The notes under the pieces: generated by a model
Database searches by the model: none
Told to the model about the DNA's origin: nothing
What the model saw: only the letters and a program-made list of their open reading frames with translations
Origin: Cryphonectria parasitica EP155
Taxonomy: Eukaryota > Ascomycota > Sordariomycetes > Diaporthales > Cryphonectriaceae
DNA length: 64,000 bases
Assembly: GCF_011745365.1 (NCBI RefSeq)
Contig: NW_024468910.1
Location: forward strand, 1,702,068-1,766,067
Direction: 5' to 3'
Made by a program: the position numbers and the translations under genes
Shown: positions 1 to 11,320 of the stretch, in pieces
Layout of the letters: every line of letters begins with the position of its first letter
Position numbering within the stretch: the first letter of the stretch is position 1

Positions 1-71
1 GGAGGATATCGTGAGATCCTCCAGGATGGTGATCACTTGGTGTGCATATTGGCAATCTAATTCATCTATTC

Positions 72-302
72 TCAAAAGAAAATCACCTTCTCACATTGAC
101 GCAGACTATCCTCCATGATTTCTAAAATTTCTTGTATCAGCCTCCTCGCATCCGGCTGGCCGAGCAGCTCGTCGTCTAGCGCGGTGAATGCATCCATCTC
201 CGTCGCCCATATATTGAACCACCCCGCCAGATCGCGCACCCGAACCCACTGCGTGCCGCCATCTTGGTAGCTACGCAGGGAGTTGTAGGATGTCATCAAC
301 AA
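72..302 (-). other. Possible 5' fragment of an unrecognised gene
   Basis: A 76-residue open frame rich in hydrophobic and acidic helical residues (LAGWFNIW, LIQEILEIMEDS). It runs toward the window edge and would need an intron near position 72 to continue, where only a weak donor is visible. The helical N-terminal region vaguely recalls fungal N-terminal signalling domains, but I cannot name a family. It may equally be chance coding. Confidence 0.2.
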
Positions 303-2770
303 GTCGCGGCATTTTTTAGCACGCGCAGCGATAGTATTAGTGAGGTCGGAGTTGCTGCTGGGCGTGATGCCCTCGCTGGAGGGGAAGACATAGTCCTGCT
401 CAAATATTTGAACTATGAGGAAAGGCGTGTGGAAACATTTCTCTCCCGGTCACACTATCATGCTCATTCTAGTAATATTAATCAAGTCTGCCAAAATTTC
501 CTTTTTGAAGATAATAGCAGTCACGAGTATCTTATGATATAACTCTCGACTGATTCAAATAAGACATGAAACCTGTCCTCTCTTCCTGTCAGTTGTAGTT
601 GTAGGAACTTTGTGGAATGCCGCGACGGCAGTATAGTAGTAAGCCCAAGACGTATCTCCCCCTTTGGCGGCATTTTGAAGCTGGAGGATTGGGGAGGGTT
701 CCGGCCTGGTTATCGAAGTATTCATTATGTGGAACTGACTTGATTGGTTTCTGAAATATACTTTATCTGAGTATCTAAGCGGGATACGGGTGTTGAGTCC
801 TCGCTCAGAATCGCATCTTCCTCTCCCCAGAGACCCCCTGCTCAACCCCAACCTCATCCTCCGTACCCTCCTCAGTAGTCAATTCTTCCCCTTCTCTAGT
901 GAATCGATAGTATTGGTAATCAATTAGGATGTCCTAGAAAGACCTCATCGGGACTCTTCGTGATATGAGGTAACAAAAGGGTCGCTAGTATCATTAGCGA
1001 TTATGTATTAAGTAAGACCTGGAACTACTGACGATTGTGATGCTCTGGGGGCTTATATTTCTGAAGGAGCATTCTCTGAAGTCCATTTTTGGCTTCTATG
1101 ATCTTGACAGGCTTAAAAAGAAAAGTCCACAAATTCCTTTTGCAAACATGACATGATCGTGGGGCAACGGTCTTGAGATGAATGCAGTCATGACAGAAAA
1201 CATGTCCAGCGGTCCATACAGTTCAGTCCTAGCAGTTCAGTTAGCAGTCTTAGTTGGCAAACGAGAGATACTGGTACAAGCGAGCAACCGTTTTTTCTTA
1301 GCAGTTGACTGTAGTCAAACTAGTCGTCGCCCGGCCTTCCCTTGATCCTCATACTAAGCCCAATTAGGAGGGTTCACGATGCCCGACTTGGTGTTTTGGG
1401 ATCTCTCACGCCAGGCTCGATGTAATGCTGGCCCACCCACACATGTTTTTACTGGCTACCAGGTTCCTCCGAGCCCGTATTTCCCTTGCTTGGCGTACCC
1501 AGGGCCTTGTCGTGTTGCTTCCTCAACCGCTTCTTCTCCCCTCCGCACCTATAACGGCTGCTGAAATGCCTCTCCATATCGACCGTCCTCCTCTCCTCTC
1601 CTCTCAGCAGCCCTTCACACCCTTGCCGCCATCGCAATGAACTCCCTGGTTCAGACGCCAGGACCGTGAGACCGTACCTCGCGGGAGACTAAAAAGGCGG
1701 CAACAAGAGAGTCCGGCAGCTTTGCCAGAGGAAAAGCTATCAGAGAGCTGTGGGCTCGAGGGTATAGACTTTCTCCGGATCTCTGTATAATATACCCTTA
1801 GAATTCTCTTGCGATATAAAGATAAGTTGCAAGAATGCCCGATATACTCTGCTGCCACTATTTTATATCCCTACTATTATCTGATCCAGATATAGCTGAC
1901 CCGGTTGAAGGGGATTTCAAAGGTTTCTATCAGAATTACTAGGAAGCATAGCCTACAGCCTTACTATAGAGACCAGCATTAGCAGTACCAATAATACTAT
2001 TATGGTTTATATTGTTCGAGGCTAAACCTAAGCCCAAGCTACAATAAACAAAGCTTGAAATAGAGAGATATGTCGAGCTTAAGGATAAGGAGAAGCCAGA
2101 GAGCCGATAGTATCGACCCTCTATTATGCGACAGCTAAAAGGAGTGACTACTCCCTGCAGACTAGAAATAGCCATAGCCTATATAGCTGCATAGATAGTC
2201 GGACTTATATACTATTATCATAAGCTGCTTATAATACCCAGTTTCCTATAGTATCAAAGATAGCCTTTAATATCCTCTCTATCCCTGCAATATCTGCAGA
2301 ATGCAAGTATGTCTTTAGCTAAGGGAGGCATACGATGTCCCTATAGAGCCTCTGTATGAAGGCATCTACATTGGAGATGCTCCTCTGCCTGGAGCACTGG
2401 TGGAGAGACGGCTTCTCAACGGGACCAGCGGAGGTGATCCAGGGCTGGCAAAAAAAAAAAAAAACCAAAAAAGAAAACCAAAAAAAAAACCCGAAACCAA
2501 AAAAGGCCCTGTGAGGATTCAGAAGTGGTTCTTCATCCATTTGAGAGAGGGACCTCGCGCGGGATCAGATGGTAACGAAGTCTATGGTATCTCATCATTA
2601 TCAATACCGGCTAGACCACTGAAGTCGTATAGCAAGGTCAATTGAATAGATTTCTTAGCAGTCTTAGCAGTCAGTCGTCCAGCCTAGCCTACCAGTGCAG
2701 TCGTCCGCGGATATAAACAGTTAAACAGTCGAGGGGTGCTGAACTGAACTGCCTGAACTGTATGGACCGC
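303..2770. other. Gene-poor stretch, no supported gene
   Basis: Only short overlapping frames on both strands, none with a recognisable domain. Positions 1780-2330 are AT-rich with many TA steps. An A-rich run interrupted by CC and CG lies near 2450-2500. I see no RNA gene here. Confidence 0.5.
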
Positions 2771-2772
2771 TG

Positions 2773-3017
2773 CGGCCAGTGAAAGCACCTGGGTCTTTGG
2801 GAAGGTGGCTTTAGTTGATACTGTTTGTTGTCGCATTAGAAGCCGGCGTTGAACCGACAGACTTCTGCCCGGAAGGCCATTGCTCATCCTCTTGACCGAG
2901 ACCACCGCGACAGGACTGCTACTCACTGCCTACGGCCAGTGAAAGCACCTGGGTCTCTGGGAAGGTGGCTTCAGTTGAAACTGTTGTTGTCGCATCAGGA
3001 GCCGGCGGTAAACCGGT
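2773..3017 (+). repeat. Pair of direct repeats of about 84 bp
   Basis: Two near-identical copies lie at 2773-2856 and 2933-3017, spaced 160 bp apart. Both start CGGCCAGTGAAAGCACCTGG. Several visible differences are C/T transitions (CTTTAG versus CTTCAG, CATTAG versus CATCAG), as expected if one copy has undergone cytosine-to-thymine mutation. Confidence 0.75.
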
Positions 3018-3067
3018 CTCTGGAAAGTTTTCCATCACTCGAGAGTCAAGGCTGCTCTGCTGCTGCA

Positions 3068-3110
3068 AAAAAGCCTGGGTGGGTGGGGATCTTGCTAACA
3101 GTTGTTGTGC
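3068..3110 (+). repeat. Dispersed repeat fragment, second copy near 6559
   Basis: A core GCCTGGGTGGGTGGG preceded by a short A run and followed by ATC recurs at about 6555-6585. The flanks are only weakly similar, so this is probably the remains of a longer decayed repeat. Confidence 0.4.
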
Positions 3111-4089
3111 AAGGGCTTACTTTCCAGATATCGAATTCCCTTCCCTCTCATGCGTATGCTAACAAGTTCTCTCTACTAGCCTTTTCCATTTCCAATCCTC
3201 CCGCCTCTCGTCTTCCCGTCTCCAACACGCTCGTCTTCACAAATACTGCATCTTCTCGTCTTGGCATTGGCAAGACCACGATCGCACCGCACCGGCGCTT
3301 CAGGTTGTAGTCGGTATGGAAGCCAGCGCTGATCGCGCGTCTCCAATACTAATGTCCACCGACCCGCCATGCCTGAGGTATACAAAGGAGGAAGGAGCCA
3401 CTACATCAAAGAGTTTTCACATGGGCTTTGACGAAACACAGTAGCCAGTACTGGGAGATACTATAGTGCCTTGGATAGGTGTGCCCTCTAGGCCTACGGT
3501 CTCCGGGCGTAATAAATCATCATCATCATCATAGAGAGCATACGACAGTTAACAGGAGTGAACAAGGGGAGCCTTTGGTATCAAGCTTAAGATGCATATG
3601 CGCAGAAAGCCCTGGCACCCCAAGCACGACGACGAAGACAGCTTTGAAGAAAAGGGCTACCAGCAGTCTGTCCACTCCATCGCCGGGAGGCAGAGAAAGA
3701 ACTACTAGATATACACTTGGTACTGTATGAGCCCAGACTATATGGGCTAAGTGGCGGGAGTGGACAGCTTAGGGAGCTGTTTGGGGTGTTGTAGTGATGG
3801 GCAAGAAAATGACTGCAATCTGCTTGCGAAATGGGTTACCGATGGACTGGCGGACACCAATTCTCGCATTTACCCCAGAGCATATAATTACGGATTACTT
3901 CTTGGTGCGTCCATATCTTGTAGGTGCATAACAGTATCCTCTTGGGTATGAAAGCCTAGCTGTAGAGTTCTAGAAGATACTGTTTTTTGTGGCAGTAGAC
4001 AAGAGAAGTATCTGCCGGTGCGAGAACGCCCTCAAGTGCCCACTTCAGAATATAGCAGTCCATCTCAACTGACCTTGAGTATAAGAGTC
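3111..4089. other. No supported gene
   Basis: Short frames only. A short CAT microsatellite (ATCATCATCATCATC) lies near 3518-3532. No domain is recognised on either strand. Confidence 0.4.
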
Positions 4090-4615
4090 TCATCTGGGAA
4101 GAGTAATAGTTACAAGACCGCCCTCTAGATCATCCTTCAGCTCATCCAGGCATGCCTGCCTGATCTCATCCTTGAGATCCTCCCAGCTATTATCCCCGAA
4201 ATCCAAGCTGCGCTCCACAGAATCCTCGACAACCTCCTCGAGCTCGTGCCAGAGGGTGATGGTGTTATCACGGACGAGAGTCCCGACATGCCGTTCACAG
4301 TCCTGTATCTCGTCTCCGATACGCCCCTCGAGCCGCTCTGTGATGCGAACCTCCATCTCTTGCATCTGCGCATCGATGCGGACAAAAGTCTGGTCTATCT
4401 GCGCCTGCCGTTGTGTGAGAAATTCACCCATCTGCGCCTTCTGCTAGGCGAGGGACCTTGCCCAGACCCCAACGACAGTTCTTGTTAGTGGCATCGTCTC
4501 CCATATCTGTGCTATTCTGCTCCCACTCCTGCTCCCGCTCGCGCTCCTGCAGCTGGCGCAGCCGCTTCTTCTCAGGGGATTTGCGAGGGTGGAGCTGGAG
4601 CAGCCATAATGACAA
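4090..4615 (-). pseudogene. Coiled-coil family fragment, paralogue of the gene at 7028-7948
   Basis: The longest frame (4431 to 4090, 113 aa) is a charged heptad-like helix with alternating acidic and hydrophobic residues, including LWHELEEVVEDSVERS and LKDEIRQACLDELKDDLEGG. Upstream, in another frame (4615 to 4440), is a basic patch RKSPEKKRLRQLQ that resembles the nuclear-localisation-like patch of the 7 kb gene. The composition and order of basic patch then long coiled coil match that gene, so I take it as a truncated, frame-broken family member. Function unknown. Confidence 0.4.
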
Positions 4616-5059
4616 CTAGGTATAGAACATTTGGCATTAGTATGCTTCATTCAGACAGGAAAGCTATGGAGAGAAAGAAACCCCGCCCGCAGGCGCCCAC
4701 CCTCCCAGGCTTTCTGTTGTGATCAAAGTTAGCCTTAACTTTGGAAACTGGGGGCCTCGCAGCGGCGATGTGATGGGGATCGAAGCTGGCCTCCAGACGG
4801 CGGCGCCAAAAGAGAGCTGCCGACTTGGTGACCCAACGCCCAAACGCGTCAGACCCGTTGAATAGCACCGCCTGTCGAAAAACCATGTAGTCTTTTACCT
4901 GGGGGCTTCAAGACAACTTGGCGATCGACAAAACGATGCCTAGATCCTCGGCAGACTGTAGCTTGGCGAGGGGCTCCTTGCTGGGTTTTCTTTCTCTGTT
5001 GGGTACTGCGCAGTGCGATGCAGTACCTGCAGTTAGTACCTGCAGCGTCGGTCGTCGGA

Positions 5060-5155
5060 GACACAGCGACGGTCGGTGGTAGAGTCGGTAGTAGTGTCGG
5101 TGGTAGTGTTGTTGGTAGAATCGGTGGTAGAATCGATGGCAGTGTCGGCGATGCA
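5060..5155 (+). repeat. Degenerate GGT/AGT-rich minisatellite
   Basis: Repeats of a unit close to GTCGGTGGTAG with variants GTTGGTAGAATCG. The opposite-strand frames read as Thr/Asp or Tyr/His repeats, which are artefacts of the repeat and not genes. Confidence 0.6.
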
Positions 5156-5366
5156 GCGAGTGGAATAAGGAAGAAAGAAGGACGCGACTGCAGGAGAATG
5201 TGGTGTCAGGGTGTGAGCTGCTCCCAAGCCGCTCTGTTGGCTCTTCCATTCAAAAGGACTACTGAACCTGTCTCCCTCTTCTTTTTCCTCTGCTAGACTT
5301 GTTGTTTCTCTTTTCCTTATGTACACAAATCGACCTGGGCTGGCTAAGATAATAGTGGCCTGATGG

Positions 5367-5639
5367 TCACGCTGGCATCATACGAGAGCGCTGTTCCAGA
5401 GCGGAGCCCGCACCAGGGTTCTAGACCGCCACCAGGGCCGCAAAGGCCACCCATTCCCACTGTGTGCAGACAAGCCCTGACAGCTAGCGCTTCTTAAAGC
5501 TGACTCAGGCAGTCTTGATAAATCACGCTGGCATCGTACGGGTGCGCTGCTTCAGAGCGGAGCCCTCGCCAGGGTCCTGAGCTGCTGCCAGGGCCGCAGG
5601 TGCTTCCCATTTCTGATGTGCGCATACAGGCCCTGGCAT
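5367..5639 (+). repeat. Pair of diverged direct repeats of about 115 bp
   Basis: Copies at about 5367-5481 and 5523-5639 both start TCACGCTGGCATC and share the core CAGAGCGGAGCCC, then CCAGGGCCGCA. No coding potential or terminal inverted repeat was seen. The period is about 156 bp, close to that of the 2.7-3.0 kb pair. Confidence 0.7.
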
Positions 5640-6271
5640 ATATTATCTGGAGATTAGCCTAGTTTCAACATGCTGCTGAGAAGGTTTTGCTGGGTAGTGG
5701 AGACTTTGAATGGTCGTCGTATTCCCCAAAACGCTCCAGTGCATCTCTCAGTTCGTCTCCTGTCCGTGAACCAAAATGTAGATGGTTTGTCAGAGGATGT
5801 AACCCTGCTAATGCGACTAAGTGGCCTAGGACAGGCGGCGGCGGGTTTGCTTCTGTCTTCGAAGAATGCATCTGGGCTGTCCCTGGAGTCTGTGCTATGC
5901 TGTGGTAGCCTAGAATGCGGTAAATCATATCAGGGGTGGTATAGCGGTGATGGAGAAAACTTTTGGAGAATCCCTGGTTATCGTTCAGCACCTGACTCGT
6001 ATGGACCCATCTACTATTTGTAAGCTCGTCTTTCGGCCCAACCCTCGCTCTTCCGTAATTATGGGTCAACAGAGCCTGAACCCACGCGGGTACATAAAGA
6101 CCAGTTAGCTGGCAGCTTGATTAACCATCACGGCACCCAGCCATGCCCCGAGTCATCACATCCTCATCCTTTCACTCCTGTCCTTGAGCTGATATCAAAG
6201 TACTGCATTGCACTTGGCGGTCCGCACGCAGACTTGCCGGTCAGCAGCGTCCATTACCAAGCTACAGGTTG

Positions 6272-6416
6272 GCCATTTGCGCTTCTGGGCTCTGCCCAAG
6301 AGGGTCGTCCCGATACACTGAGGAACTTTCTTGTCAGCTTAGCCACAGATCAGCCACTTGGGCTCCTGGGTTCTGGAAGAGAGAGAGGGTCGTCCCGATA
6401 TACTGAGGAACTTTCT
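6272..6416 (+). repeat. Tandem repeat, two units
   Basis: Units at about 6272-6331 and 6353-6416 share AGGGTCGTCCCGATA, then ACTGAGGAACTTTCT, differing by a C/T transition. The flanks also match weakly. Confidence 0.65.
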
Positions 6417-7027
6417 CGCTCGCTTTATGACTTTTTTCTGTTGTGCATATCGTTTTTGGAATATTAAAATATCTTAATTTTTCTATTTTTTTGCCTGCAT
6501 TTTTATCTCTTTAATCTGAGCCAAGGCTGCTCTCAGCGAAGATGTCATCTGTCGCAAAAAGCCTGGGTGGGTGGGAATCCTGTATGTGCTTGTGTCCTCG
6601 GATACTTGTCTCACTCAGGGGATAATCTTTTCTTATTAGTATAACTCAGGTGATGCGTCTTTGGACTAGCAGAGTTCTTCCCAAGCTCGCGATATATAGT
6701 TAGCAGCAGTGCTGCCCAACCGCAACTTCCAGCTCCAAACATCTTTTCAAGTTCAGCCTTATGCATAGCCCGCCCATATAATTATCCTCCCTTCATATAT
6801 GTTACCTTACTAACAGGTATTGGATTAATATAGCAAAGAAGCCGTCGGCTGATCTCTCGAGCTCGTCTTGTGATAGAATCAATAACCTCCGTCGAAACAT
6901 CGTGGTCAAAGGGAGGGAGAGCACAATTATACTTTTTCTTGATATATTGTCAAACACTGCCTTTTTCAAAATACGCTTCTTTGTCGACCCCTATTCAATT
7001 TTCCTTTTTATACCACCCGAACACATC

Positions 7028-7948
7028 ATGTCTATCACTCGAGTTGACCAAGTCGGCACAGATGGCGTACTCCATTGTTCCTCACCCAACCAGAAGATGT
7101 CCCGACACAGCCCATTGACCTGCCTGCAATTCTGCCTGAGCAAGCCGGTCCTGCTGGTCGGTCCAGTCGGTCACTTCTTGCCGCTGGGGAATGCTCAGAC
7201 ACAAGCGCTCGCCTCTCTGGAAGAACTCGCCGTCAAGACTACTCTGACCATCTCCATCCCCCCACAAGCCTTTTCCGATGAACACTTTCAGGCTATTTGC
7301 AGCGTGTCCGCTAGCACATGGAGATCCTATCCCGACCACAGCACGCTCGACAACCTCTATTGCGGACAAGGTGGCCAGATCATTACAATCACACCGTCGC
7401 CAGAGGTTCACAACGAGACTGGTTCAAGCCCTCCTTCGTACAACAAGCTAGACGAGCTTGACGAGCTTTCCTTTCCGACCAGCCCCCGGCCCAACAAGCG
7501 ACGGCGAGTCGACCCAGAACCATCTTCAGATCTGGCAAGAATTCAGGAGTTTGTACAGAGTGTCTGTCAGGGCATGATTTCCCAACAGCAATCCAAATTG
7601 CGGAAGGACCTTCTTGCTGAACTAATAAAAATGGAGGAGCGAATTACGGATGCAGCCAGCCAAACCCTCAGCAAGCAGATCCAGGACCTGAAGAGCGAGA
7701 TAGTGACAGAATATCAGGCTCAGTTGGAGACGCTTCAGACCGAAGTGGTAGCCGAGGTGACGCCCCAGGTGATGAGTGGGATTTGGGATGAGTTCGATGC
7801 ACGTATTGATGACCAAGTGTGCGGCATCAAAATAGAGCTGGAAGACTTTGTCAAGGACGAGATGAGAGCTGTGCAAGACAGCGTTCTGGATGCCGTTCCT
7901 GAGGTTTTGTCGGATGGAATATGGCATTTTACGCCATCGGACTTATAA
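7028..7948 (+). CDS. Coiled-coil protein of unknown function with basic NLS-like patch
   Basis: I start at the ATG at 7028 (context CATCATG), although the frame is open from 6902. This gives 306 aa. The middle holds a Pro/Ser-rich linker (PPSYNKLDELDELSF) and a basic cluster PNKRRRV, followed by about 140 residues of amphipathic, acidic coiled coil (KMEERITDAASQTL, ELEDFVKDEMRA). The stretch about 7070-7200 looks more protein-like in the next frame (EDVPTQPIDLPAILPEQ), so the annotated frame may hide two compensating indels or an unrecognised intron. The 4.1-4.6 kb fragment is a paralogue. Families of this shape are repeated in fungal genomes (from memory, unverified). No catalytic motif is visible. 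Confidence 0.5.
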   Translation: MSITRVDQVGTDGVLHCSSPNQKMSRHSPLTCLQFCLSKPVLLVGPVGHFLPLGNAQTQALASLEELAVKTTLTISIPPQAFSDEHFQAICSVSASTWRSYPDHSTLDNLYCGQGGQIITITPSPEVHNETGSSPPSYNKLDELDELSFPTSPRPNKRRRVDPEPSSDLARIQEFVQSVCQGMISQQQSKLRKDLLAELIKMEERITDAASQTLSKQIQDLKSEIVTEYQAQLETLQTEVVAEVTPQVMSGIWDEFDARIDDQVCGIKIELEDFVKDEMRAVQDSVLDAVPEVLSDGIWHFTPSDL

Positions 7949-8621
7949 TATATGCACCGAAATTTACATCTATAACTTTGTCACGATAGCTAGCAGGCGG
8001 GAAGAAGGCGTTGGGCGGGCAGGGCTTTATTGCTACAGACAGGCACTATCTTAGGTAGATACAGGCTGGTTGTCAAGACGTAGCTCGAAAGCTACGATGC
8101 AGAACAGACAGACGGGATTAACAGGAACAGAGTTTTATCTGGAACCAGGATCACGTGATAAACCCTAACCCTCGAGATTAGGATGACCAGGGCGGGGCCA
8201 GCAGCTGGGTTTGTGACACTCTTGACTGTCTTTATTTTCTTCCTGGATTCTTATTTTAGTCCATCCAACTCTACTGTATATTTAACAAAGCGTAGTGAAA
8301 CTATATACCGAAGGAGAAGTGGCTGCAGCCATTGCTGATGTGAAAATTGGCATATCATTTAAAAGGGCTCCTCTGTCTGGAGTATTACCAAGACTACTCT
8401 TCTTCGTCGTCTATCTGGCTCACAACCATATTAAACAGCTCACGAAGCAAGCCAGAGACTTTCTAGTCACCAGGAAGCTCAATTAGGTAAGCACTACCCA
8501 CAGCACTGTCAAAAGTAGATTGCGAATGTAATCCTCAAGATTAAGTTAAAGGGGGTAGTTATCGGCTACCCCGGAGATATCGACCACTGTAATGTCTGTG
8601 GTGGAAGGTGCCACTGTACGG
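7949..8621. other. No supported gene; telomere-like motif at 8160-8172
   Basis: The only notable element is AAACCCTAACCCT at 8160-8172, about two telomeric hexamers. This is short enough to be chance or a telobox-like promoter element. Confidence 0.4.
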
Positions 8622-8990
8622 AGTACTACATAAGTAGATCCAAAAGATCAGCAGACATTCGAACTTGTTGTTCGAATATTCCTTTCAACCGTACATATGG
8701 CTCACATACGCACCCGGCCCAGCGCAGGTTGTAACAGCCAAGCTTTTTGTGATCAAGCTTGTCGCCCAGTCTCGTTATTTTGATGTTTCGTCGCAACAAG
8801 TAGACTTTATCTCCCTCCCGTAGCATTGGTCCCTCAATCCTTTTGGTGTTCGCGTATTTCGTCATTCGTTCTCTGACGAATGCGAGTTCCTGTCTCAGTT
8901 TTCCCTAAAGTTTCTAGATTTTCTCGATCCTTTTGTTTGCAGCTTCTGCATTTGCTCCTGGCAAAGCTTCGTGGTAGGCTGTTAGGTTAT
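8622..8990 (-). pseudogene. Ty3/gypsy integrase C-terminal remnant
   Basis: The minus strand reads REGDKVYLLRRNIK followed by DKLDHKKLG. This is the SH3-like segment at the integrase C-terminus of fungal chromoviruses, and the same motif occurs in the element at 52.6-58.0 kb as EGDKVYLRRKNIK and NKLDYKKLE. Upstream residues (EALPGANAEAANKRIEKI) carry stops, and similarity ends after KKLG. No integrase core or LTR was found beside it, so it is an isolated fragment. Confidence 0.6.
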
Positions 8991-10560
8991 AGCCTGCGGC
9001 ACTAGGCTAGCCGGTATACCAAGGACAAAGCAAACCCCATAAACAAAGTAATGCTAATAATCAGAAGACTAAAGATATAGTATAGGGCTGAATACGAATC
9101 CAAAGGGACTTGGGAACGCGCTCATGAATCTCGCGAAGGATTGTGAGGGCTGCCCCCATCTTGTATGACTTCAAATCGTAGGCAGATCTAGGGAGCATCG
9201 ACATTGGCGAACTTGACCGATACTGTTCCATGATAAGGGTTATTTTGGCAATTCCATTCCTTTACGAGCGGTGAATTTGCTTTGATCAGAAGACATTGAT
9301 CGACTTGAAATGGGAGGAATCTCGAGTAATATTTAGAATATGAAATCAAGATATAATCACGAGGCAAATAAAAAAACACTGGATTATTAACGAGTAACAC
9401 AGGATTTTGAGGAAAATAGTATAAGCAGCTAGACTAGGATAATTTCTTAATCAGCATTACTAATGATGCCAACGATGTCAATAATGCTAACAACACCAAC
9501 AATGCCAACAAGACCAGCAGGAATATGACAAACTAGAGAAAGTGCAAGGCTAAAAGGAAGTTGCAGGTAAAGTACTCAGCACATAGCTTGGATTTCGCTT
9601 ACTTGATTTCATTTGGGAAACAACTACAGGATATAGAGGGAGCGCAAAGTCTTTCTAAACTAACATAGATAGGGTCTGATATATCAAAGAATCTCCAGCC
9701 TTTACATGCAAATTCCAATGCTTATTATATCTCATTACATACCTTCCTAGTTTCTATAGGCTGCCATTATTCTGCGCCTGACGCCTTGGGTCCACAGCAA
9801 AAGGTTGACTAGGGCTCAAGAAAATGTTTTCAAATAAATACATACTTGGAAAACCTAGAAGTATCTAAAAACTCCTCATCTCTAGTGTCACTTTCTTCTT
9901 TTGAGGGTGTATGTGTACGAGTGCAGGCAGTCTGTGGATATAACCGTCTTTTGATATTGACAGGGAGCTAACTGTGCGGTGCATTGCAAATATATTACGA
10001 AGAATGGTTTTTCTCTATCTAGCTATATTCGAAAGGACCTGGAAGTCCTTTTTATATTAGGTGAGCTAGTATGACGGTAACATTCATGGTGGACTCCCTG
10101 GTGAATGGGTGGTGAATTCAGTGGTGGAAGCTTCATGAATTCACCACCTTAGTTACTAAAGATGATCCAATGAATTGAAGGTGTATGCCCAGGGTACATC
10201 ATAAATACAACTCGGATCATTGGTAACATTGCCAACGTCCTTAAGAGCATAATATATTTATTAAGATGATTAAGACGCAGCTTATCTTCCACTGGATAAG
10301 CACGATACTCCTATTAGCTCACCTTTTCTTTTAGAAAATTTATTTATAAGACTTTTCTTTAAATTGTTTCGTTACTTTCCCTGTTTAAGATTCTTGATAC
10401 CTGTGTGTTGCGCGAGCCCTGTTCCATTTAAGTGGACCCGGCTCGCTATATATATAACGCTGTAAACCCTTCTTTACCCCTTTTTCTATAGAAATCAGAG
10501 CGCTTTTTCGTCACACTGGCATATCAAAAAAGTGGAAGAAGTAAGCTGCTTCTCTTTCCG
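8991..10560. other. AT-rich, gene-free; one hairpin-forming inverted repeat
   Basis: No convincing coding frame. Near 9430-9530 is an imperfect AATGCCAACA-type repeat. At 10108-10148 there is a perfect 13-bp inverted repeat (see separate entry). A TATATATATAA tract at about 10447-10457 sits 120 bp upstream of the recombinase relic and could be its promoter. Confidence 0.4.
10108..10148. repeat. 13-bp perfect inverted repeat with 15-bp loop
   Basis: GGTGGTGAATTCA at 10108-10120 is answered by its exact reverse complement at 10136-10148. The loop begins GTGGTGGAAGC. It could be a fused pair of terminal inverted repeats from a small DNA transposon; no target duplication was identified. Confidence 0.55.
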
Positions 10561-10579
10561 TTCTGGGCAGCATTGCTAA

Positions 10580-11320
10580 TGGGTATGGAGATACTGCGAA
10601 TATCGGGAGTGGAAAGACGATTGGAAAGACATCCTCAATACAGCAACCCGATCGATAGGGATGAGTTTTCTCCGATGGATATGCGAACACTCCAAGATCG
10701 ATTCATATGGCACATTATGGCAATATTTTGGCCAGTTTAAGCAGCTGAACACCCATGTTACCTGGAAACGTATGGACATAAAAGATAGCAAGGAAATTCT
10801 CCAAGTATGTTTCCAGATGCCTATATATTGCATTTGCTAATTATTTTTAAATACCACGATACTTATTTAAGGCATCAATTTGGCCTGCGAGCGCCTAGCA
10901 GCCGTGGCAAAGATGTTGCCAACTCGAATGATTTGCTGGTTCTCCTGACTTTCAATTTTGGATTCGACACAGGCATCTTCTCTGGAGAGAAGCATCGCGT
11001 AAACTTGGCAGGGATCTATATCGGCCTTGCCTGCACAGGGGCGCGACCGGCCGAGTTTGTGGACAATGAGAGAAAGCGTGGCAAGGATCTGGAAGAGCTC
11101 TTTCCGCGAAAACCCAGGGGAGCTGCTGATGAAGACGAGAAATCCGGGTGGCTTGAAAAGCAACTCACAAGATTTACCATCGACCGTGGACGTCCAAAAG
11201 CGCTATGTTGGGAGGATATCCTGCTTATGGTCGTGCGCCATCCAGCCACCGGCGAGGATATTCTAGCGATGAGTATCAAGTTTGCACACCACAAGGGGGC
11301 AGACAACAAACCAAAGGTTA
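10580..11320 (+). pseudogene. DUF3435-type tyrosine recombinase relic
   Basis: Exon 1 (about 10580-10806) reads REWKDDWKDIL, SFLRWICEHSKIDSYGTLW and YFGQFKQLNT. After a likely intron with donor GTATGT and a damaged acceptor, the frame continues with SNDLLVLLTFNFGFDTG, CTGARPAEFVDNE, RPKALCWEDILLMVVRHP and KFAHHKGADNKPK. The TGARPAEF segment holds the first conserved arginine of the tyrosine-recombinase catalytic set, and the layout is that of DUF3435 proteins (the family that includes Starship captains). Similarity stops after DNKPK at about 11318, so the catalytic C-terminal half (His, Arg, Tyr) is missing. The frame stays open to 11508 but that tail looks unrelated. Confidence 0.65.

Noticed and set aside
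5665..6069. 134-aa minus-strand frame (and overlapping plus-strand frames)
   Set aside because: Both strands are open over the same DNA, with no domain and no clear codon signal, so I could not support a gene.
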